Of a stretch of 47,659 nt of DNA, positions 23,274 through 31,408 are shown piece after piece. Source of the DNA: Patescibacteria group bacterium (GTDB lineage: Bacteria; Patescibacteriota; Patescibacteriia; Patescibacteriales; JAQTRU01); assembly GCA_028716725.1 (NCBI GenBank), contig JAQUPG010000001.1, forward strand, positions 1-47,659. The letters are read 5' to 3'. Position 1 is the stretch's first letter. Every line of letters starts with the position of its first letter. The translations under genes and the position numbers were made by a program. The notes beneath the pieces are model-generated. The model had not been told where the DNA came from. It saw only the letters and a program-made list of their open reading frames with translations, and did no database searches.

Positions 23274-23296
23274 ATTTTATTATTATAATAATTTTT
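23274..23296. promoter_or_regulatory. Palindromic operator candidate 1
   Basis: A 23-nt segment centred on TATTATTATAATAAT, repeated identically at 23381-23403. It lies just upstream of the TrmB -35 box. A second palindrome TTGCTAAAATTAGCAA (23295-23310) abuts it. Confidence 0.55.
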
Positions 23297-23380
23297 GCTA
23301 AAATTAGCAAATATAATTAAAGTAAACATTAAACCAGTATAAACATAATTTTATTTATGTGTTATTTTGAAAGGAAAAAT

Positions 23381-23403
23381 ATTTTATTATTATAATAATT
23401 TTT
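23381..23403. promoter_or_regulatory. Palindromic operator candidate 2
   Basis: The same 23-nt segment as 23274-23296, 107 bp away and 12 bp before the methyltransferase start, where a bound regulator would block expression. Confidence 0.55.
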
Positions 23404-23415
23404 ATTAACAAAATT

Positions 23416-24072
23416 ATGATTGGGAAAAATAGCCGGAATCGCTGGGATAAAGTTTATGAAGATTTTAAAGGAAAAAGGTTTTCTGTATGGAAAAATGGGG
23501 TAACCCCATTTTTTGCGGATAATATACCTTTTTTAAAAAATAGGGGTGTTAGAAAAATATTAGACGGCGGTTGCGGTGACGGCAGGAATTTATTAGCTTT
23601 TGCCAAAGCCGGTTTTGAAACAATCGGCGTTGACGCTTCCGAAGAAGCTTGCCAACGGGCCCGGAGAGTAGCAAAAAAATTTCCCAAAATAAGGATTGTA
23701 AATAAAAATTTAGAAAAAATTAACTATAACAGCGAATTTGATGGGATTATTTGTGATTACGTTATGGTTCATTTAAAAAGAGGACCTTTGGTGATTAGGA
23801 ATTTTTATAGAGCATTAAAATCCAAAGGGTTCCTTTTAATAGAATTTTTGTCAAAAGATGATCCCAGTTGCGTGGAGTATGCGGAATGTTACACCAAGAA
23901 TGGCATTTTTCATAAATTTTATGATTTGGAGGACGTAAAAGAATTGCTGACGGGTTTTAAAATTATAAGAATAAAAAAAATAAAACACAAAGATCCGAGT
24001 CATGTTGAAAATTATCCGCGGAGCAAACCGCATCAACATGATTCAATTTTCGTACTTTGCCAAAAAGAATAA
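23416..24072 (+). CDS. Class I SAM-dependent methyltransferase
   Basis: This 218-residue protein has an N-terminal NRWDKVYEDFKGKRFSVWKNG, motif I ILDGGCGDGRNL (about 46-57), the acidic loop IGVDASEEAC, and IICDYVMVHLKRGP as the post-motif. It resembles the tellurite-resistance/UbiE-like small-molecule methyltransferases with the WDKxY start. The substrate is unknown. It begins just after operator candidate 2. The B12/radical SAM gene follows 9 bp later, so the two are one operon, probably controlled by the divergent TrmB protein. Confidence 0.82.
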   Translation: MIGKNSRNRWDKVYEDFKGKRFSVWKNGVTPFFADNIPFLKNRGVRKILDGGCGDGRNLLAFAKAGFETIGVDASEEACQRARRVAKKFPKIRIVNKNLEKINYNSEFDGIICDYVMVHLKRGPLVIRNFYRALKSKGFLLIEFLSKDDPSCVEYAECYTKNGIFHKFYDLEDVKELLTGFKIIRIKKIKHKDPSHVENYPRSKPHQHDSIFVLCQKE

Positions 24073-24081
24073 GGAGAGAGT

Positions 24082-25557
24082 ATGCTAGACCTGATTTTAG
24101 TTAGGCCAAGGGTGGTTACGCCCCTGGGAACATTGCCGCCGAGGGTTCAGCCACCAGACCCGATAGCTTATTTAGCCGGTTACCTCTTAAAGTTTGGCTA
24201 TACGGTTAAGATAAAGGATTTATTAGTGGAGGATTATGACAATGTCGAAATAGTTGGCAATAGGAAAATAAACGGCCTAAGTGATGTTATGGCAGTTGAT
24301 CGTATTTTGGCGCTTAATCCTTTAGCGGTTGGAATCAATTTTGAGTTTTGGACTGATACTTTATCGGTAAAATTATTAGTTGAATCGCTAAGAAAAGCCG
24401 GCTACAAAGGGGCAATAATCCTTGGCGGCACCAATGCTTCTGCCCTAAATCGTCAGATTTTAGGTGATAGTGATTTTGAACAAGAAAAAATCTTAGGCGT
24501 TGACATTGTGGTAAATAATCGTAATGTCGGAGGAGGAGAGTACAGTTTAGAGAAATTACTTTATTGTTTAAAGGAGGTAAGTAATTTAAGGGAAGTGCCT
24601 GGTATTTCTTATAAGGAAGAAGATAAAGTTATTACTACTAATAGTTTGACTCTTGAGGAAGTAGGAGGAGTTGTCAAGGAAATTACCGGGCCTGCCCGCC
24701 ACCTTTACCCGAGAAAAGACGGAATGGATATTTATTCTTATTATAATAATCCATTTTCCGGACCGGTTAAATTTCTTCCCTTTGCCTCGCTTTTTACTTC
24801 TCGTGGCTGCCCCTATAATTGCGGTTTTTGCCTCGAGGGTAAAGATACGCCTGGTTTTGTTAAGGGATGGATGCGCAGATCTTGTGAAAAGATATTTAGG
24901 GAGATTGATTTATTAGCCAAAGAAGGAATTAAGACCATTTTAATTCAGGATGAAAACTTTGGCGGCTATCAGCCAAATCATTTGGAGGAAGCTTGTAATA
25001 TTTTGGATTATATTGCCCAAAAAAGAATTAAAGCGATATATTTTCCGAATGCCGTTAATGTTCAGTCTATGATAATGGATGATTTTAAGCTTCTTAGAAA
25101 ATTGAAGAATCTTGTGGAAATGGGTCTAACAATCCGTTTGGCTGTTCCCGTAGAATCTGGGTCTGATTCTGTGTTAAAAATAATGGAAAAACCACACAGC
25201 ATTAACATGTTAAATAAGGTTTTTTATTTTGTTGAAAAGGAGGGATTATTAAGAAGAGAAAGTTTTGAGTTGGAAGCTTGGGCAATGGTTGGGTATCCAG
25301 GAGAATCTTTTGGCCAGGCCGGAAAAACAATAAAGTATATGGCAGCTTTAGCAAAAAGATTTCCCAGGATAGAACCGGCAGTTTTTTACTTTCAACCGGT
25401 TCCCGGAATAATAGCATATGAAGGGCGTGATATCCCACCGGAACCACAACTGGAAAGCCAACCTCCCAATGGTAAATTAAAGGGTTTAGTTGAACGATAT
25501 AATCGAAAGGTGAAAGATCGTTTTAAACGCCCTAATTTCAAACCGATGGATTTTTGA
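24082..25557 (+). CDS. B12-binding-type radical SAM protein
   Basis: This 491-residue protein. The N-terminal part (about 1-200) resembles the cobalamin-binding domain of class B radical SAM enzymes, starting LDLILVRPRVVTPLG with LNPLAVGINFEFWT and GAIILGGTNAS strands. The radical SAM core (about 235-450) carries the CxxxCxxC cluster motif as C243, C247 and C250 in SRGCPYNCGFC, then KTILIQDENFGG and VPVESGSDSVLKIMEKPH. These enzymes do methyl transfers and ring rearrangements. Good ribosome binding site (AAGGAGAGAG). Paired with a methyltransferase, it may modify a small molecule, lipid or peptide, but the product is not predictable. Confidence 0.88.
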   Translation: MLDLILVRPRVVTPLGTLPPRVQPPDPIAYLAGYLLKFGYTVKIKDLLVEDYDNVEIVGNRKINGLSDVMAVDRILALNPLAVGINFEFWTDTLSVKLLVESLRKAGYKGAIILGGTNASALNRQILGDSDFEQEKILGVDIVVNNRNVGGGEYSLEKLLYCLKEVSNLREVPGISYKEEDKVITTNSLTLEEVGGVVKEITGPARHLYPRKDGMDIYSYYNNPFSGPVKFLPFASLFTSRGCPYNCGFCLEGKDTPGFVKGWMRRSCEKIFREIDLLAKEGIKTILIQDENFGGYQPNHLEEACNILDYIAQKRIKAIYFPNAVNVQSMIMDDFKLLRKLKNLVEMGLTIRLAVPVESGSDSVLKIMEKPHSINMLNKVFYFVEKEGLLRRESFELEAWAMVGYPGESFGQAGKTIKYMAALAKRFPRIEPAVFYFQPVPGIIAYEGRDIPPEPQLESQPPNGKLKGLVERYNRKVKDRFKRPNFKPMDF

Positions 25558-25562
25558 TGGAT

Positions 25563-25600
25563 AATAGCAGATTGATAACATTTCAATCTGCTATTTTATT
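25563..25600 (+). terminator. Terminator after the radical SAM gene
   Basis: AATAGCAGATTG (25563-25574) and its exact complement (25584-25595) form a 12-bp stem, followed by TTATTTT. Confidence 0.85.
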
Positions 25601-25637
25601 TTAGCTTTTTTCATAAATAAGCAAAAATGTTTAATTA

Positions 25638-25646
25638 TGATATAAT
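25638..25646 (+). promoter_or_regulatory. Extended -10 promoter of the GH1 gene
   Basis: TGATATAAT ends 6 nt before the ATG at 25653, so the message would be leaderless. Confidence 0.65.
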
Positions 25647-25652
25647 ATAGAT

Positions 25653-26894
25653 ATGTCTAAGAATAATAAAAAAATCCTAAAATTCCCCAAAAATTTCCTT
25701 TGGGGGGTATCCACTTCCGCTTATCAGATAGAGGGCGGGATTATTAATGACTGGAGCCGATGGGAGAAGTCGGAAGTAAGAATTAAGAAATTAGAAAGAA
25801 AAGGTAAAAATCCCGAGGATTTTATTTGTGGACAGGCTTGTGATTCATATCATAGGTATGAAGAAGACGCGAAGCTGGCAAAAGGTTTGAATTGCGGGGC
25901 TTATCGTTTAGGGATTGAGTGGGCGAGAATTGAGCCGGAGCAAGGAAAATGGGATTTAAAAGAAGTTGAGCATTACCGAAAAGTTTTACAAAATCTAAAG
26001 GATAATGAATTAAAAGTGGTTCTGACTTTATGGCATTGGACCAATCCGGTTTGGTTCGCGGATAGAGGCGGCTGGGCCGATAAAGAATCCGTGAATTATT
26101 ATTTGCGTTATGTTGAATTTGTTGCCAACGAGCTTGGCGACTTCGTGGATTATTGGATTACCCTGAACGAGCCCATGGCCCATATCGGTTTCGGCTATAT
26201 TACTGGCAGTTTTCCGCCCAACAGAAAATTAAATATAATCGGAGCTTTTAAAACAGCAAGAAATTTAATTTCCGCCCATAATTTAGCCTATAAAAAAATT
26301 CATAAAATTATTAAAAACGCTAAAGTGGGATTTACCTCGTTGACCGATTATTTTGAACCGGCCAACAAATACAATCCCCTAGATATCCGCTTAAATTCTA
26401 TTGTCAGATATTTTCACCACCGCTATTATTTTAATCGGGTTAAAGATCAGCTTGATTTTATCGCCTTTGATTATTATTTTCATCAGCGAATCAGCTGGTT
26501 ACCGCCCTTTAAAGATAATTTAAACAAAGAAGTTAGTGATATGGGCTGGGAAATATATCCGGAAGGAATTTATTATGTTTTAAAGTATTTTGCCCGATTC
26601 AAAAAACCGATTTTTGTTATGGAAAATGGAATTGCCGATGAAGATGATAAAGAGCGCAAAAAGTTTATTATTGACCATTTGAGCTATGTCCATAAAGCTA
26701 TTGCCGAAGGCGTAAACGTAAGAGGTTATTTCTATTGGTCGCTTCTTGATAATTTTGAATGGGCGGCCGGCTGGAGCCCGAAGTTTGGGTTGTATGAATT
26801 AGACAGAAAAACGTTTGAGCGGACTGCCCGTCCCAGCGCGGAAGCTTATTCAGAAATTTGTAAAAATAATTATATAGAAATCAGTAAAAAGTAA
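25653..26894 (+). CDS. Glycoside hydrolase family 1 beta-glycosidase
   Basis: This 413-residue protein is slightly shorter than the usual 440-480. It opens with the GH1 signature PKNFLWGVSTSAYQIEGG. The acid/base glutamate is E173 in TLNEP, and the nucleophile is E324 in VMENG. The aglycone-side WSLLDNFEW and GWSPKFGLYELD segments are intact. It should hydrolyse beta-glucosides or beta-galactosides in the cytoplasm, as there is no signal peptide. It has its own leaderless promoter after a terminator and is followed by a hairpin (26898-26920). Confidence 0.94.
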   Translation: MSKNNKKILKFPKNFLWGVSTSAYQIEGGIINDWSRWEKSEVRIKKLERKGKNPEDFICGQACDSYHRYEEDAKLAKGLNCGAYRLGIEWARIEPEQGKWDLKEVEHYRKVLQNLKDNELKVVLTLWHWTNPVWFADRGGWADKESVNYYLRYVEFVANELGDFVDYWITLNEPMAHIGFGYITGSFPPNRKLNIIGAFKTARNLISAHNLAYKKIHKIIKNAKVGFTSLTDYFEPANKYNPLDIRLNSIVRYFHHRYYFNRVKDQLDFIAFDYYFHQRISWLPPFKDNLNKEVSDMGWEIYPEGIYYVLKYFARFKKPIFVMENGIADEDDKERKKFIIDHLSYVHKAIAEGVNVRGYFYWSLLDNFEWAAGWSPKFGLYELDRKTFERTARPSAEAYSEICKNNYIEISKK

Positions 26895-26897
26895 AAT

Positions 26898-26944
<47 letters not shown>

Positions 26945-26945
26945 A

Positions 26946-27914
26946 ATGTGGTTAGTCGTAGCTATCAGTTCATATTTTGTTAATGCCGGCGTGTATATCG
27001 CCGACAAGTTTTTACTTTCTAAAAAAATCCATTCTTCCATAATTTACGCTTTTTTAGTCGGCATCTGGAGCATTTTTAATGTGGTTTTATTATTTTTTGA
27101 CCCTTGGTTTCCTTCCGGGCGGGAATTAGGCATTGATTTGTTAGCTGGTTTGTTGTTTTTAGTTACCCTAGTCTTTTGGTATAAGGCTCTTCATCAAAGT
27201 GAAGCCACTCGTGTCGTTCCGATTGTCGGAGCTTTAGTGCCGATTTTTTCCTTTATCCTTTCCTTTTTATTTTTGGGGGAAGCTTTAACGGAACGCCAGC
27301 TCTTAGCTTTTTTAGTTTTAATTAACGGCGGCATATTAATTTCCGTGAAACATACGAGGTTTTATAAGACCGGGGAAATGTGGAACAGGTTTAGAGAAGT
27401 TTTTGGCAATGTTTTGGGCGGAATCCATGCCCAGTACCGGCCGACCCGCCGGCTAGTTTTAAATTCAATCGCCTCGGCTTTATTTTTCGCCGTTTATTAT
27501 GTTTTAATAAAATATATTTATCTTGAGCAGCCTTTTATCGGAAGTTTTGTCTGGTCAAGGTTCGGGACTTTTATCGGCGCTTTGCTTATTTTATTCATAC
27601 CCGGCTGGCGTCATTCAATTATTGAATACCAGAAAGGCGTTAAGACTCCAAAAAACCTGGCCTTCTTTATTTTTATAAGGCTTTTGGCCGGTCTGGCTTT
27701 TTTAATGATTAACTGGGCAATCAGTCTGGGCAATGTGGCTTTAGTCAATTCTTTGCAAGGGGTGCAGTACGTATTTTTATTTTTTATGGTTCTATTCTTG
27801 TCGAGAAAATACCCCCGTATCTTAGATGAAGAACTCGGGGGCGGAGTGATGCTTCAAAAAATTATCGGGGTTTCTTTAATAAGTATTGGTTTGTATATGC
27901 TGGTTGTCGCGTAA
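26946..27914 (+). CDS. EamA/DMT-family transporter
   Basis: This 322-residue membrane protein has about ten helices in two halves (about 1-130 and 170-322), split by a charged cytoplasmic loop (about 130-165). The motif FWYKALHQSEATRVVPIVGALVPIF and the matching second-half INWAISLGNVALVNSLQG are the typical drug/metabolite transporter repeats. It would export or import small metabolites. The gene starts 26 bp after the terminator hairpin. An ATACGAAT-rich repeat region begins right after its stop. Confidence 0.82.
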   Translation: MWLVVAISSYFVNAGVYIADKFLLSKKIHSSIIYAFLVGIWSIFNVVLLFFDPWFPSGRELGIDLLAGLLFLVTLVFWYKALHQSEATRVVPIVGALVPIFSFILSFLFLGEALTERQLLAFLVLINGGILISVKHTRFYKTGEMWNRFREVFGNVLGGIHAQYRPTRRLVLNSIASALFFAVYYVLIKYIYLEQPFIGSFVWSRFGTFIGALLILFIPGWRHSIIEYQKGVKTPKNLAFFIFIRLLAGLAFLMINWAISLGNVALVNSLQGVQYVFLFFMVLFLSRKYPRILDEELGGGVMLQKIIGVSLISIGLYMLVVA

Positions 27915-27952
27915 CGCGAATGTACGCGGATAAATGCGAATGATGCGAATGG

Positions 27953-27989
27953 AAGATACTAATATACGAATTATACTAATGATACGAAT
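27953..27989 (+). repeat. 37-nt ATACGAAT repeat, left arm
   Basis: This segment reappears in inverted orientation at 30022-30058 with 36 of 37 matches. The pair encloses the O-antigen ligase-like gene and the GxxExxY gene. Similar TACGAAT words are scattered through 27914-28010. Confidence 0.85.
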
Positions 27990-28057
27990 AAATACTAATC
28001 GTTAGACTGAGCTCACGACGAAGTCTACAAATTGTGAATGCCTAATTTATTACTATT

Positions 28058-29581
28058 ATGGACTTGTTAATTATTCTATATTTGATATTTTATTTGGTTT
28101 TGGCGAAAATCAGGCTGGACTGGGCGGTGATGTTAATTTTAGCAGCGTTGCCTTCTTATTTAATCAGGTTTAAAATTTTAAGCATTCCTTTTACTTTATT
28201 AGAAGCCATGATTTTGGTTTCTTTTTTTATTTGGTTTGTTTTCCGGACGGAATTTAAAAATTTCATCCGTGGCCAGTACGGCTGGCGCGAATTTAAAGAA
28301 AACAGAAAAAAAAGAATGAAGTATCCTTTTGGCTTAGAAATTATTTTACTCTTAGTTATTTCTTTTATTGCCGTAGCCGTAGCTGGGTTTAGTAATAGCG
28401 CTTTAGGAATATGGAAAGCTTATTTTTTTGAGCCCGTACTATTATTTATATTAATGCTTAATTTATTTAAAGATACTAATATACGAATGAATGCGAATGA
28501 TACGAATAATACGAATTTGGGAAAAATTTTATGGCCGTTGGCGGTCTCGGCTTTGGCTGTGTCAATTCTGGCGATTTATCAGGGGGTTTCCGGAAATTTA
28601 ATTTTTAACGATTTTTGGGCGGCAGCCGGGCAGCGGCGGGCGGTCTCCTTCTTCGGTTATCCGAATGCCGTGGGATTGTATTTGGCCCCATTGATTTTAG
28701 CGATGTTCGGATGGCTATTTGACCAAGTTGGCGGTTGCATCAAGGGAGGAGCAAAAATTTTCAATTTTCAATTTTCAATTTTAAAACAATTTTCAATTTT
28801 CAATTTTAAAACTTTAAAATTATTTTTTATTTTTGTAACGATAATTCTATCTTTTTTAGCCATTTTTTTTGCCAAGTCTAAGGGGGCGTTGATTGGGATA
28901 ACGGCCGGATTGTTCCTTTTTGTCTTTTCAGCCAGCGGGAAAAAAATAAAATGGGGAATGATAATTTTAGTTTTAGTTGCGGCAATTGGAATTTCAACCT
29001 GGCCTCCCCTGCGGGATTATGCTTTAGATAAAACTATCTATAGCAAGTCATATCAAATCAGGCGGATAGGGTGGCAGGAAACCTGGAAGATGCTTAAAGA
29101 CGGGCGTTTAATCAGCGGGGCCGGTTTGGCTGATTATCAAAAGACCGTTGCTCCTTACCATCAGGAAGGAGTTTTTATAGAAGATTACCGCGACTCGGAG
29201 TGGCTCGCTAAAATCAGAGCCAGTGCGGAATTCCGGCAAAAAAATTGGCAGCCCTTGGAAATTTATTTGTATCCCCATAATATTTTCCTAAATTTTTGGT
29301 CTGAATTGGGGCTGGCTGGGACGCTGCTTTTTATCTGGATTATTGGGAAATATTTAGTGTTGGGTTTTAGGTGTTGGGTTTTAGGTGTTGGTAATAAATA
29401 TTTGGTTATGGGATTAATTGGGGCGATGGTGGTAATTATTGTACATGGATTGGTTGATGTGCCGTATTTTAAAAATGATTTAGCGGTGATGTTTTGGACA
29501 CTAATAGCACTGATGAGTTTGGTGGACTTTAATGGAAGATACGAATATACTAATAATGCGAATGATACTAATAAATACTAA
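28058..29581 (+). CDS. O-antigen ligase/polymerase-like membrane protein with repeat insertions
   Basis: This 507-residue protein has about 11-12 membrane helices and a large outside loop (about 320-410) containing SKSYQIRRIGWQETWKMLKDGRLISGAGL and YPHNIFLNFWSELGLAG. These are Wzy_C/WaaL-type features. Such proteins join or polymerise surface glycans. Three stretches look like intergenic repeats read in frame: TNIRMNANDTNNTN (from ATACGAAT words, 28470-28515), FNFQFSILKQFSIFNF (from TTTTCAAT words, 28760-28810), and LVLGFRCWVLGVGN (from GTTGGGTTTTAGGT, 29355-29395). The C-terminus EYTNNANDTNKY is again repeat-derived. These insertions avoid stops and fall in loops or helix ends. Confidence 0.75.
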   Translation: MDLLIILYLIFYLVLAKIRLDWAVMLILAALPSYLIRFKILSIPFTLLEAMILVSFFIWFVFRTEFKNFIRGQYGWREFKENRKKRMKYPFGLEIILLLVISFIAVAVAGFSNSALGIWKAYFFEPVLLFILMLNLFKDTNIRMNANDTNNTNLGKILWPLAVSALAVSILAIYQGVSGNLIFNDFWAAAGQRRAVSFFGYPNAVGLYLAPLILAMFGWLFDQVGGCIKGGAKIFNFQFSILKQFSIFNFKTLKLFFIFVTIILSFLAIFFAKSKGALIGITAGLFLFVFSASGKKIKWGMIILVLVAAIGISTWPPLRDYALDKTIYSKSYQIRRIGWQETWKMLKDGRLISGAGLADYQKTVAPYHQEGVFIEDYRDSEWLAKIRASAEFRQKNWQPLEIYLYPHNIFLNFWSELGLAGTLLFIWIIGKYLVLGFRCWVLGVGNKYLVMGLIGAMVVIIVHGLVDVPYFKNDLAVMFWTLIALMSLVDFNGRYEYTNNANDTNKY

Positions 29582-29592
29582 TAGAAATAAAT

Positions 29593-29967
29593 ATGGAGAG
29601 GAGGGAACTAATTTATCCGGAATTGTCATATGTTATAACCGGAATTTTATTTTCCGTTCATAACCAATTGGGCCAGTATGAACGGGAAAAGCGGTATTGT
29701 AATTTAATAGAAGAAAAATTGAAAGAAATTAATATACCCTACTGGCGAGAGCTTCGTATAGGCGACAGCGGTAATATTCTTGACTTTATAGTTGATAATA
29801 AAATAATTATAGAAGCAAAGGCGAAAAGGGTAATTACCAGGGAAGATTATTATCAGACCCAGAGATATCTGCAAGAGACAAATATTAAACTGGCCTTGCT
29901 TGTTAACTTTAGAAATAAATATTTAAAACCAACTAGAGTTATCCGTATAGAAAATTTTAAAAAATAG
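29593..29967 (+). CDS. GxxExxY family protein
   Basis: This 124-residue protein carries the name-giving motif (here GQYEREKRY), followed by LDFIVDNKIIIEAKA and the region ITREDYYQTQRYLQ. The (L)DF...IEAK pattern is that of PD-(D/E)XK nuclease folds, to which the family is thought to belong. It is preceded and followed by ATACGAAT-type repeats that face each other. A compact gene inside inverted repeats is the layout of a mobile or hitch-hiking cassette. Length is normal. Confidence 0.85.
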   Translation: MERRELIYPELSYVITGILFSVHNQLGQYEREKRYCNLIEEKLKEINIPYWRELRIGDSGNILDFIVDNKIIIEAKAKRVITREDYYQTQRYLQETNIKLALLVNFRNKYLKPTRVIRIENFKK

Positions 29968-30021
29968 ATTAGTAAACATTCGTATCATTAGTATAATTCG
30001 CTTCATAATAAATTCGTAGCC

Positions 30022-30058
30022 ATTCGTATTATTAGTATAATTCGTATATTAGTATCTT
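30022..30058 (-). repeat. 37-nt ATACGAAT repeat, right arm
   Basis: Inverted copy of 27953-27989. It ends exactly where TATAAT (30058-30063) begins, so it also provides upstream promoter sequence for the next gene. Confidence 0.85.
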
Positions 30059-30063
30059 ATAAT
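30058..30063 (+). promoter_or_regulatory. -10 box of the pseudouridine synthase gene
   Basis: TATAAT ends 5 nt before the ATG at 30069; expected to give a leaderless message. Confidence 0.55.
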
Positions 30064-30068
30064 CTTAT

Positions 30069-30770
30069 ATGTTAGTTTTGCAAAAATATATTGCGCAATC
30101 CGGTTTCTGCTCCAGGCGAAAAGCGGAAGAATTAATAAAACAAGGCAGGGTTTTTATTAATGATAAATTGGCCGAACCGGGTGTCAAAGCCGAAGAAGAA
30201 GATGAGGTGAAGATTGATGGTAAAAAAATAAACTTGCCAAAAGAAAAAATTTATATAAAAATGAATAAGCCAATCGGCTATACCTGCACCAGCCGGAGGT
30301 TTTCAGCAGAAAAGAATATTTTCAGTTTAATCGGCCGGAAAGAGCGGCTTTTCGTGGCGGGCCGATTAGATAAAGACAGCCGGGGCTTGATTTTACTCAC
30401 TAATGACGGAGATTTGACGCAAAGGATTACTCATCCGAAATTCGGGCATGAGAAAAGATACGTTGTAAAGATAAAAAAAACAAAAATAAAAGACAAGGAT
30501 ATTGAGAATCTTTTTAGGCGGGGGGTTGATATTGGGGAGGGAGATGGGATTGTTAGAGCTAAGGACATAAAATATATTGGCGATAATAAATTTGAAATAA
30601 TTTTGGCTGAAGGGAAAAAACGGCAGATAAGAAGAATGTTTAAAGCCATGGGATTGGAAGTGGAAGATTTAATAAGAGTTTCTATTGGTAGATTAAAGTT
30701 GGGTGATTTGCCCGAGAAACAATGGCGGCCTTTGAAGAAAAAAGAAATTGATGAATTATTGAATTGTTAA
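30069..30770 (+). CDS. RsuA/RluB-family pseudouridine synthase
   Basis: This 233-residue protein has an N-terminal S4 RNA-binding domain (about 1-58, QKYIAQSGFCSRRKAEELIKQGRVFIN). The catalytic domain contains GRLDKDSRGLILLTNDGDL, with the catalytic aspartate in the RLDKDSxGL motif, and EGKKRQIRRMFKAMGL near the end. It converts specific uridines in rRNA to pseudouridine. It cannot be assigned with confidence to RluB, RluE, RluF or RsuA. It stands alone between the repeat cassette and tRNA-Ser. Confidence 0.93.
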   Translation: MLVLQKYIAQSGFCSRRKAEELIKQGRVFINDKLAEPGVKAEEEDEVKIDGKKINLPKEKIYIKMNKPIGYTCTSRRFSAEKNIFSLIGRKERLFVAGRLDKDSRGLILLTNDGDLTQRITHPKFGHEKRYVVKIKKTKIKDKDIENLFRRGVDIGEGDGIVRAKDIKYIGDNKFEIILAEGKKRQIRRMFKAMGLEVEDLIRVSIGRLKLGDLPEKQWRPLKKKEIDELLNC

Positions 30771-30856
30771 ATTATCAAATTGCTAAATTGTTGCGTTGCC
30801 GGGATGTAGAAATTAAACCCTAATAAAGTGGAGTGAGAATTATTAAAATAAAGATT

Positions 30857-30944
30857 GGAGAGGTGGCTCGAGTGGTTGAAGGTACCGCTCTCGAAAAGCG
30901 GCAAGGGTGAAAGCCCTTCGAGGGTTCGAATCCCTCCCTCTCCG
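30857..30944 (+). tRNA. tRNA-Ser (anticodon CGA)
   Basis: An 88-nt class II tRNA. The acceptor stem is GGAGAGG/CCTCTCC with discriminator G, and the anticodon stem is CCGCT/AGCGG with loop CTCGAAA. A long variable arm (CAAGGGTGAAAGCCCTTC) confirms serine. CCA is not encoded here (GCACTT follows), although a duplicate of the 3' end 90 bp downstream does carry it. Confidence 0.95.
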
Positions 30945-30953
30945 CACTTATGG

Positions 30954-30985
30954 CGGAATGAGACTTAAGGTCTCATTCCGGCGTA
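30954..30985. repeat. Hairpin between the two tRNA-Ser 3' ends
   Basis: CGGAATGAGAC and GTCTCATTCCG form an 11-bp perfect stem with a TTAAG loop. Confidence 0.75.
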
Positions 30986-31027
30986 AGGGGAAAGGGAGTT
31001 GAAAGAATCCTCTCCCCGTTTCGGCAC

Positions 31028-31060
31028 CGAGGAGTTTTCGAATCCCTCCCTCTCCGCCAA
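31028..31060 (+). pseudogene. Duplicated tRNA-Ser 3' fragment with CCA
   Basis: CGAGG and then 21 identical bases from TTCGAATC through CTCTCCGC repeat the T-arm and acceptor end of tRNA-Ser (30919-30945). The duplicate continues GCCA, giving an encoded CCA tail absent from the intact gene. There is no matching 5' half. It is probably the displaced original tRNA end after an insertion. Confidence 0.75.
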
Positions 31061-31220
31061 GACAATTTATTATTGGAGTCAACCCATTTGTCTATGACGA
31101 ATGTGCGACCCGAGTACATAAATAGTTAAACAAAGACAACGACTTTTGGTCGCTGTTTTTGTTTTTGCTATAAGGATCAGCCATTCAATAAAACCGATTT
31201 TTGAGCTATAATATAATCAA

Positions 31221-31403
31221 ATGAACTACCCTGATGTAAAAAGCAAACTTTTATACTGGATCCCTAAAATTCTAGCAATCTTGTTGGGAGTATTTTTTAT
31301 CATTTTTGGCAGATATGATGACAGTCCAGGATTACAAGGAGTTGGCCTTATTCTAATTATTGCCACTGTCGTTACTGTGATCAGAGGTAGAAAGAAAAAA
31401 TAA
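31221..31403 (+). CDS. Small membrane protein, two helices
   Basis: This 60-residue protein has helices at about residues 12-29 and 37-55 and a basic tail RGRKKK that should face the cytoplasm. No family is recognised. TATAAT at 31209-31214 lies just before the ATG, so it may be leaderless. The next gene begins 5 bp after its stop. Confidence 0.55.
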   Translation: MNYPDVKSKLLYWIPKILAILLGVFFIIFGRYDDSPGLQGVGLILIIATVVTVIRGRKKK

Positions 31404-31408
31404 TCACT

